64,000 nt of DNA from CADEED01 sp035525785. Its GTDB lineage: Bacteria > Pseudomonadota > Gammaproteobacteria > Steroidobacterales > Steroidobacteraceae. The notes below the pieces were generated by a model. The model did no database searches. It was not told the origin of the DNA and worked only from the letters and a program-made list of their open reading frames with translations. Made by a program: the position numbers and the translations under genes. Positions 59,656 through 64,000 of the stretch are shown here, piece by piece (position 1 is the first letter of the stretch; the number at the start of each line of letters is the position of its first letter). The DNA lies in NCBI GenBank assembly GCA_035525785.1, contig DATLDQ010000112.1, positions 7,612-71,611 of the forward strand, given 5' to 3'.

Positions 59656-60852
59656 ATGCTCACGCCAACGCAGGCAGAGACACTCATCGAGCAGCACCTC
59701 ACGTGCCTGCCCATCGAGTCTTTGCCGCTGGCGCAAGCCGCGGGCGCGGTGCTTCGCGAAAACGTCTACGCCGAACGTGACCATCCGCCCTTCGACCGGG
59801 TCGCAATGGATGGCATTGCGCTGGCCACTGCCGGCGCGGCCGGCAATCTCGGGAGACTGCGCGTCAGTGCCACGCAGAATGCGGGCGATCCGCCGCGGCA
59901 GCTCGGCGACCCCGGTGAATGCATCGAGATCATGACGGGCGCCATGCTGCCCGTGGGCTGCGATGCCGTGGTGCCCGTGGAGCAGATCGAGCGCGACGGC
60001 GACTTCGCCGAGATCGGCCGCCGCGCGCTCACGCCCTGGCAGAACGTCCACCGCCGCGGGTCCGATTGCCGGCAGGGCGCGTTGTTGCTGAGCGCGGGCA
60101 CGCGCCTGACGCCACCCGAGGTGGCCATCGCCGCCGGCGCCGGCATGGCACGCGTGCGCGTGAGCGCGCAACCCATGATCGTCGTGATCTCGACGGGCAA
60201 CGAGCTCGTGGAGCCCGGCGAGCTCATCGAGCCGCACCAGGTGCGGCGATCGAACGCGTACGGCATCACCGCGGCGCTGCGCCAGCATGGCTTCACCCGC
60301 GTCGCCGACGATCACGTGCGTGACGACGAGGGCCAGCTCACCGAACGGCTGGGCTTCCACCTGCGCACCCACGACGTGCTCATCCTGTCGGGCGGCGTGT
60401 CGATGGGAAAGCTCGACCTCGTGCCGAAGGTTCTCGAAGCGCTGGGCGTGCAGCTGGTGTTCCACCACGTCGCGCAAAGGCCCGGCAAGCCCATGTGGTT
60501 TGGCGTATCGCAGTCGGGCCCGGCCGTGTTCGCGCTGCCCGGCAACCCGGTATCCACGCTGGTGTGCCTGTCGCGCTACGTACTGCCCGCGCTGCGCGCC
60601 GCCATGGGGGAGGCACCCGGCGAGCCACCGCGCATCGCGCTCACCGGGCCCGTGGAAGTGAAGGTGCCGCTGTCTTACTACCTGCCGGTGAAGCTCCAGT
60701 CCGACGACTGGGGCCGAACCTCCGCCGAGCCCCGGCCAACGAACGGCTCGGGCGATTTCACCTCGCTCGCGGGCACCGACGGTTTCGTCGAGCTGCCGCC
60801 GGGGCCCGGCACGCTTCCCAAGGGTTTCGTCGCGCGTTTCTTCCGCTGGTGA
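59656..60852 (+). CDS. moeA: Molybdopterin molybdenumtransferase MoeA
   Basis: MoeA inserts molybdate into adenylylated molybdopterin. The 398-residue product has the MoeA layout: domain with HPPFDRVAMDGIAL (conserved MDG), IMTGAMLPVGCDAVVPVEQ, the MogA-like domain VISTGNELVEPGELIEPHQVRRSNAY and LILSGGVSMGKLDLVPKVLEALG, GNPVSTLVCLSRYVLPAL, and a beta-barrel C-terminal domain with SGDFTSLAGTDGFVELP. It opens the Moco operon; moaA starts five bases after it. Confidence 0.95.
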   Translation: MLTPTQAETLIEQHLTCLPIESLPLAQAAGAVLRENVYAERDHPPFDRVAMDGIALATAGAAGNLGRLRVSATQNAGDPPRQLGDPGECIEIMTGAMLPVGCDAVVPVEQIERDGDFAEIGRRALTPWQNVHRRGSDCRQGALLLSAGTRLTPPEVAIAAGAGMARVRVSAQPMIVVISTGNELVEPGELIEPHQVRRSNAYGITAALRQHGFTRVADDHVRDDEGQLTERLGFHLRTHDVLILSGGVSMGKLDLVPKVLEALGVQLVFHHVAQRPGKPMWFGVSQSGPAVFALPGNPVSTLVCLSRYVLPALRAAMGEAPGEPPRIALTGPVEVKVPLSYYLPVKLQSDDWGRTSAEPRPTNGSGDFTSLAGTDGFVELPPGPGTLPKGFVARFFRW

Positions 60853-60857
60853 CGCGC

Positions 60858-61907
60858 ATGGAAAAAGTGGTGCCACTGGCCTCGCTGCTGCAGGGACGTG
60901 TACTCGATTCGCATCGTCGTCCGCTCCACGACCTGCGCATCTCCGTGATGGACCGGTGCAACTTCCGTTGCCCGTACTGCATGCCGCGCGAGACCTTCCA
61001 CGACTCCTATCGTTTTCTGAAATCGAGCGAGCGACTCGACTTCGCCGAGCTCTTGCAACTCACGCGCGTGTTCGTGCGCGCCGGCGTGAAGAAGTTGCGC
61101 ATCACGGGCGGTGAGCCGCTGCTGCGCCCCAACCTCGCGGACTTCATCGGCGATCTCACGTCCATCCAGGGCATCGAGGACATCGCGCTCACCACCAACG
61201 GCGTGCTGCTCGCGAAGTACGCGAGCGAGCTCAAGGCTGCGGGCCTCGATCGCATCACCGTGAGCCTGGACACGCTCGACCCCGACGTGTTCGCAAAGAT
61301 GAGCGGCGGCTTCGGCGGCGTCGCCGAGGTGCTCGACGGCATCGAGCATGCGCGGCGCGCCGGCCTTTCGCCCATCAAGTTGAACACCGTCGTCCAGCGC
61401 GGCGTGAACGATCACACCGTGATGGACCTGCTCGCGCATTTTCGCGGCACCGGCGTGATCGTTCGCTTCATCGAATACATGGACGTCGGCACGCGCAACC
61501 ACTGGAAGCCCGAGATGGTGGTGTCGTCGCGCGAGCTCGCGGACGTCATCGGCGCACGCTGGCCCCTTTCGCCGCGCGGCCGCGAGTACGCGGGCGAGGT
61601 GGCGGAGCGCTACGCCTACGACGACGGCGCTGGCGAGGTTGGTTTCATCTCCTCCGTCTCGCAGCCCTTCTGCGGCGATTGCTCGCGCGCGCGCCTCTCC
61701 TCCGACGGCTCTTTCTACACCTGCCTGTTCGCGACCGTGGGCACCGACCTGCGCGCGCCGCTGCGCGCCGGGGCGAGCGACGACGAGCTGTTCGACGTCA
61801 TCCGCGGCGTGTGGCAGCGGCGCGGCGACCGCTACAGCGAGCTGCGCGCCTCCATGCGCGACACTCCCGACCTGCGCAAGGTCGAGATGAATCACATCGG
61901 TGGTTAG
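60858..61907 (+). CDS. moaA: GTP 3',8-cyclase MoaA
   Basis: A radical SAM enzyme of 349 residues for the first Moco step, from GTP to 3',8-cyclo-7,8-dihydro-GTP. The SAM cluster is DRCNFRCPYCMP (CxxxCxxC); the second cluster is in QPFCGDCSRARLSSDGSFYTCLF; RITGGEPLLRPNLADFI and TLDTLDPDVFAKMSGG-type motifs also fit. The ATG is preferred to a GTG three codons upstream. The usual C-terminal GG is present (HIGG). Confidence 0.96.
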   Translation: MEKVVPLASLLQGRVLDSHRRPLHDLRISVMDRCNFRCPYCMPRETFHDSYRFLKSSERLDFAELLQLTRVFVRAGVKKLRITGGEPLLRPNLADFIGDLTSIQGIEDIALTTNGVLLAKYASELKAAGLDRITVSLDTLDPDVFAKMSGGFGGVAEVLDGIEHARRAGLSPIKLNTVVQRGVNDHTVMDLLAHFRGTGVIVRFIEYMDVGTRNHWKPEMVVSSRELADVIGARWPLSPRGREYAGEVAERYAYDDGAGEVGFISSVSQPFCGDCSRARLSSDGSFYTCLFATVGTDLRAPLRAGASDDELFDVIRGVWQRRGDRYSELRASMRDTPDLRKVEMNHIGG

Positions 61908-61911
61908 GCAC

Positions 61912-62439
61912 ATGGCGCGACGCTCGAAGCTCACGCATCTCGATGCGGCGAATCGCCCGGCCATGGTCGACGTGGGCGCCAAGCAGGCCACCATGCGCGA
62001 GGCGACCGCCGAGGCCTGGGTCAAACTACCGCCGGACGTGGCCCGCGAGCTGGCGCGCACCGGGCACCGCACGAAGAAGGGCCCCGTCTTCGACACCGCC
62101 ATCGTCGCGGGCGTGATGGCCGCGAAGAAGACTCACGAGATCATCCCGTTCTGCCATCCGCTGCCGCTCGAGCGTTGCAACGTCGACATCAGCGCCGTGG
62201 CGGGCGGCCGCATCCGCATCGTCTGCAGCGTGGCCGTGCATCACAAGACCGGCGTCGAGATGGAAGCCCTCATGGGCGCGAGCGCCGCGGCGCTCACGAT
62301 CTACGACATGTGCAAGGCCATGTCGCATGACATCGAGATCTCGCGCGTGCGGCTGCTCGACAAGAGCGGGGGCAAGCGGGACTATTCGCGCGCGGCAAAA
62401 CGGGGTGTTTCATCCGGCGCGCGGAAACGCGCGACATGA
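61912..62439 (+). CDS. moaC: Cyclic pyranopterin monophosphate synthase MoaC
   Basis: MoaC acts after MoaA to form cyclic pyranopterin monophosphate. The 175-residue product starts MARRSKLTHLDAANRPAMVDVG, and has KGPVFDTAIVAGVMAAKKTHEIIPFCHPLPLERC (catalytic Lys/His region) and GVEMEALMGASAAALTIYDMCKAM with its Lys. The tail is basic. It starts four bases after the moaA stop and overlaps the next gene by four bases. Confidence 0.95.
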   Translation: MARRSKLTHLDAANRPAMVDVGAKQATMREATAEAWVKLPPDVARELARTGHRTKKGPVFDTAIVAGVMAAKKTHEIIPFCHPLPLERCNVDISAVAGGRIRIVCSVAVHHKTGVEMEALMGASAAALTIYDMCKAMSHDIEISRVRLLDKSGGKRDYSRAAKRGVSSGARKRAT

Positions 62440-63278
62440 TCATCTCCGCGCCGGCGCTGTACGGACTGGTGCTCGCGGGCGGCCGCAGCACGCGCATGCA
62501 GCGCGACAAGGCCGCGCTCGAGTACCGTCCTGGCGAAACGCAGATCGACGCGGCGATGAAGCTGCTCGCGGGCCGAGTCGTGCGTGCCTTCGTCTCGGTG
62601 CGCGCCGACCAGTCCGAGGACCGCGTGCGTTCAGCCCATCCACAGATCGTGGATCGTGGTGGTACCGAGGGCCCGATCGCCGGCATCAGCGCCGCCTTCG
62701 CGGAGCACCCGGGTGTGGCGTGGCTGGTGCTGGCCTGCGACCTGCCTTTCCTCGATGCGCGGACGCTCGATCTGCTGATCTCCTCGCGCGCGCCCGACGG
62801 TGATGCCACGGCATTCCGGTCCGCACATGATGGCCTGCCCGAACCGCTGTGCGCGATATACGAGCCGCGTGCCGCGGAGAAGATCGCGGCGCAGATCGCG
62901 GCGGGCAGGAACTGCCCGCGCAAATTACTCCTCAACGCATCCACGCGACTCCTCGACCAGCCCAACCCGCGCGCCCTCGACAACGTGAACACGCTGGACG
63001 ACTATGCGAGCGCCATGTCCGCCATCGAATCGCCCGCCCGCGAGATTCGCGTGCAGTACTACGCGCTGCTGCGCGAGCAGGCCGGGCGCAGCGATGAAAA
63101 GCTCACGACCCGCGCCCGCACGCCGCGCGAGTTGTATGGCGAACTCAAGTCGCGCTACCCGTTCACGCTGCCGGCCGAGATGCTGCGTGTCGCGATCAAC
63201 GCCGAGTTCGGCGAATGGAACCAGCCGCTCGAGGCGGGAGACGCCGTCGTGTTCATCCCGCCGGTGGCCGGCGGATGA
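62436..63278 (+). CDS. MobA-MoaD fusion: molybdenum cofactor guanylyltransferase plus molybdopterin synthase small subunit
   Basis: A 280-residue fusion. Residues about 1-195 are MobA, which attaches GMP to the cofactor: LVLAGGRSTRMQRDKAALEY (nucleotide site), GGTEGPIAGISAAF, VLACDLPFLDARTLDLL and RALDNVNTLDDY. After a short SAIESPAR linker, residues about 200-280 are MoaD (ubiquitin-like sulfur carrier): IRVQYYALLREQAGRSDEKL, AINAEF and the C-terminal GDAVVFIPPVAGG, whose final Gly-Gly is intact for adenylation and thiocarboxylation. It starts in a four-base overlap with moaC and ends in a four-base overlap with the next fusion. Confidence 0.9.
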   Translation: MIISAPALYGLVLAGGRSTRMQRDKAALEYRPGETQIDAAMKLLAGRVVRAFVSVRADQSEDRVRSAHPQIVDRGGTEGPIAGISAAFAEHPGVAWLVLACDLPFLDARTLDLLISSRAPDGDATAFRSAHDGLPEPLCAIYEPRAAEKIAAQIAAGRNCPRKLLLNASTRLLDQPNPRALDNVNTLDDYASAMSAIESPAREIRVQYYALLREQAGRSDEKLTTRARTPRELYGELKSRYPFTLPAEMLRVAINAEFGEWNQPLEAGDAVVFIPPVAGG

Positions 63279-64000
63279 AAACGTTCAGTTTCAGCGCCAG
63301 CGCGCTCGATACGGCGGCGTTGCAGGATGAAATCCGCGACGTCACCTGCGGCGGCTTCGCGGCCTTCGAAGGCTGGGTGCGCAATCACAACGAGGGTCAC
63401 GCCGTCACGCGGCTGGAATACGAGGCTTTCACCGAGCTCGCCGAAAAGGAAGGCACCCGCATCGTGCAGGCTGCGATCGAGAAGTTTGGCGTGACGCGCG
63501 GCGCGTGCGTGCATCGCATCGGCTCGTTGGCACTCGGCGACGTCGCCGTATGGGTCGGCGTCAGCGCCGCGCATCGCGACGAAGCGTTCCGCGCCTGCCG
63601 CTTCATCATCGACGAGGTGAAGCACCGCTTGCCCATCTGGAAGAAGGAGCACTACGTCAACGGCGACTCCGGCTGGGTCAACTGCGAGCGTTGCGCGGTG
63701 GCGCCCGGTGAAGCTGCGGGTGGTCCGGACGGGCACGACCACGACCACGATCACGACCCCGGCGACCACGCGCATCACGCTGGCCCACCGCGAGGCGCAT
63801 CCCCGGGCGCCACGCCTGACTACTCGCGCCAGATCGCGCTGCGCGAAGTCGGCCATGCGGGCCAGGACAAGCTGCGCCGCGCGTCGGTGCTGGTGGTCGG
63901 CGCCGGCGGGCTCGGCGTGCCGGTGCTGCAATATCTCGCGGGCGCCGGCGTCGGGCACATCGACATCGTCGACGCCGACGTGCTCGAACCCTCCAACCTG
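63275..64000 (+). CDS. MoaE-MoeB fusion with His/Asp linker (partial)
   Basis: An open frame of 242 codons without a stop to the window end. Residues about 1-140 are MoaE, the large molybdopterin synthase subunit: FAAFEGWVRNHNEGHAVTRLEYEAF, CVHRIGSLALGDVAVWVGVSAAHR and RLPIWKKEHYVNGDSGWV with the catalytic Lys. Residues about 155-172 form a His/Asp-rich linker (GHDHDHDHDPGDHAHHAG). From about 183 a ThiF/MoeB domain starts: YSRQIALREVGHAGQDKLRRASVLVVGAGGLGVPVLQYLAGAG with the ATP-binding GAGGLG. MoeB adenylates MoaD, so the fusion ties MoaD activation to MoaE. Confidence 0.9.
   Translation, partial: MKTFSFSASALDTAALQDEIRDVTCGGFAAFEGWVRNHNEGHAVTRLEYEAFTELAEKEGTRIVQAAIEKFGVTRGACVHRIGSLALGDVAVWVGVSAAHRDEAFRACRFIIDEVKHRLPIWKKEHYVNGDSGWVNCERCAVAPGEAAGGPDGHDHDHDHDPGDHAHHAGPPRGASPGATPDYSRQIALREVGHAGQDKLRRASVLVVGAGGLGVPVLQYLAGAGVGHIDIVDADVLEPSNL

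Noticed and set aside
1..64000. CRISPR arrays, insertion sequences, phage genes or toxin-antitoxin pairs
   Set aside because: I looked for regularly spaced repeats, transposase and integrase motifs and small paired genes. The only recombinase is the chromosomal XerD, and the only spaced repeat is the three-copy 15-base one at 43119-43155.

Overview
This window is GC-rich, densely packed chromosome from a Gram-negative bacterium, almost certainly a gammaproteobacterium. The evidence is the queA-tgt-yajC-secD-secF order, XerD, DsbC, an RraB-type RNase E inhibitor, ZapE, a large 180-kDa-class NAD-glutamate dehydrogenase and outer-membrane genes. A placement near Xanthomonadales/Nevskiales/Steroidobacter relatives is an inference from gene content only. 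I see no insertion sequence, prophage, CRISPR array or plasmid-type gene; the window reads as core chromosome with several accessory metabolic islands.

Layout. 1-5.8 kb (minus strand): a TerC-like membrane protein, the Sec accessory genes secF, secD and yajC, then tgt and queA for queuosine. A strong intrinsic terminator lies between tgt and yajC. 5.9-8.0 kb: an ECF sigma factor, a membrane anti-sigma-like protein and a secreted double-PDZ protein form one operon. 8.1-11.9 kb: tRNA-Leu(CAA), a zinc-ribbon Nudix hydrolase, 7Fe ferredoxin, dsbC, xerD and an acyltransferase. 11.9-20.8 kb: a branched-chain/short-chain acyl-CoA island with fused isobutyryl-CoA mutase, a divergent TetR regulator with a nested-dyad operator, thiolase, a short-chain dehydrogenase, ETF-ubiquinone oxidoreductase and zapE. 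20.9-26.5 kb: nitronate monooxygenase, an HxlR regulator, a VOC protein, and a partial tyrosine catabolic operon (hppD-maiA-scoA-scoB) divergent from a MarR regulator.

26.6-33.6 kb: NAD-glutamate dehydrogenase, a family 2 glycosyltransferase, gpmA, an RraB-like protein and a 2Fe-2S ferredoxin. 33.9-37.9 kb: a thiamine-salvage operon (TonB receptor, YkoF-like thiamine-binding protein, PnuT-like permease, sugar-kinase-like phosphotransferase) under a TPP riboswitch. 37.9-43.1 kb: a PhzF-like protein, a serine-hydrolase homologue lacking its catalytic lysine, a tandem ABC ATPase, phhA and a divergent AsnC/Lrp regulator. 43.2-47.0 kb: a second ECF sigma factor and an EmrAB-type efflux pump with a universal stress protein gene inserted between its two subunits. 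47.1-50.7 kb: tRNA-Arg(TCG) and a zinc/manganese ABC locus with permease and binding protein but no ATPase, plus a coiled-coil porin. 50.7-57.2 kb: signal peptidase I and a sugar-acid locus (arabonate-type dehydratase, dehydrogenase, AraD1/GguC protein, orphan sugar-binding lipoprotein, mutarotase). 57.2-59.7 kb: small secreted proteins, a phosphodiester glycosidase and an LpxL-type acyltransferase.

59.7-64.0 kb: a molybdenum-cofactor operon, moeA-moaA-moaC, ending in two gene fusions: MobA-MoaD, and MoaE-(His/Asp linker)-MoeB, the latter cut by the window end. This pair of fusions is the most unusual item in the window: both subunits of molybdopterin synthase are each tied to a different enzyme of the pathway.
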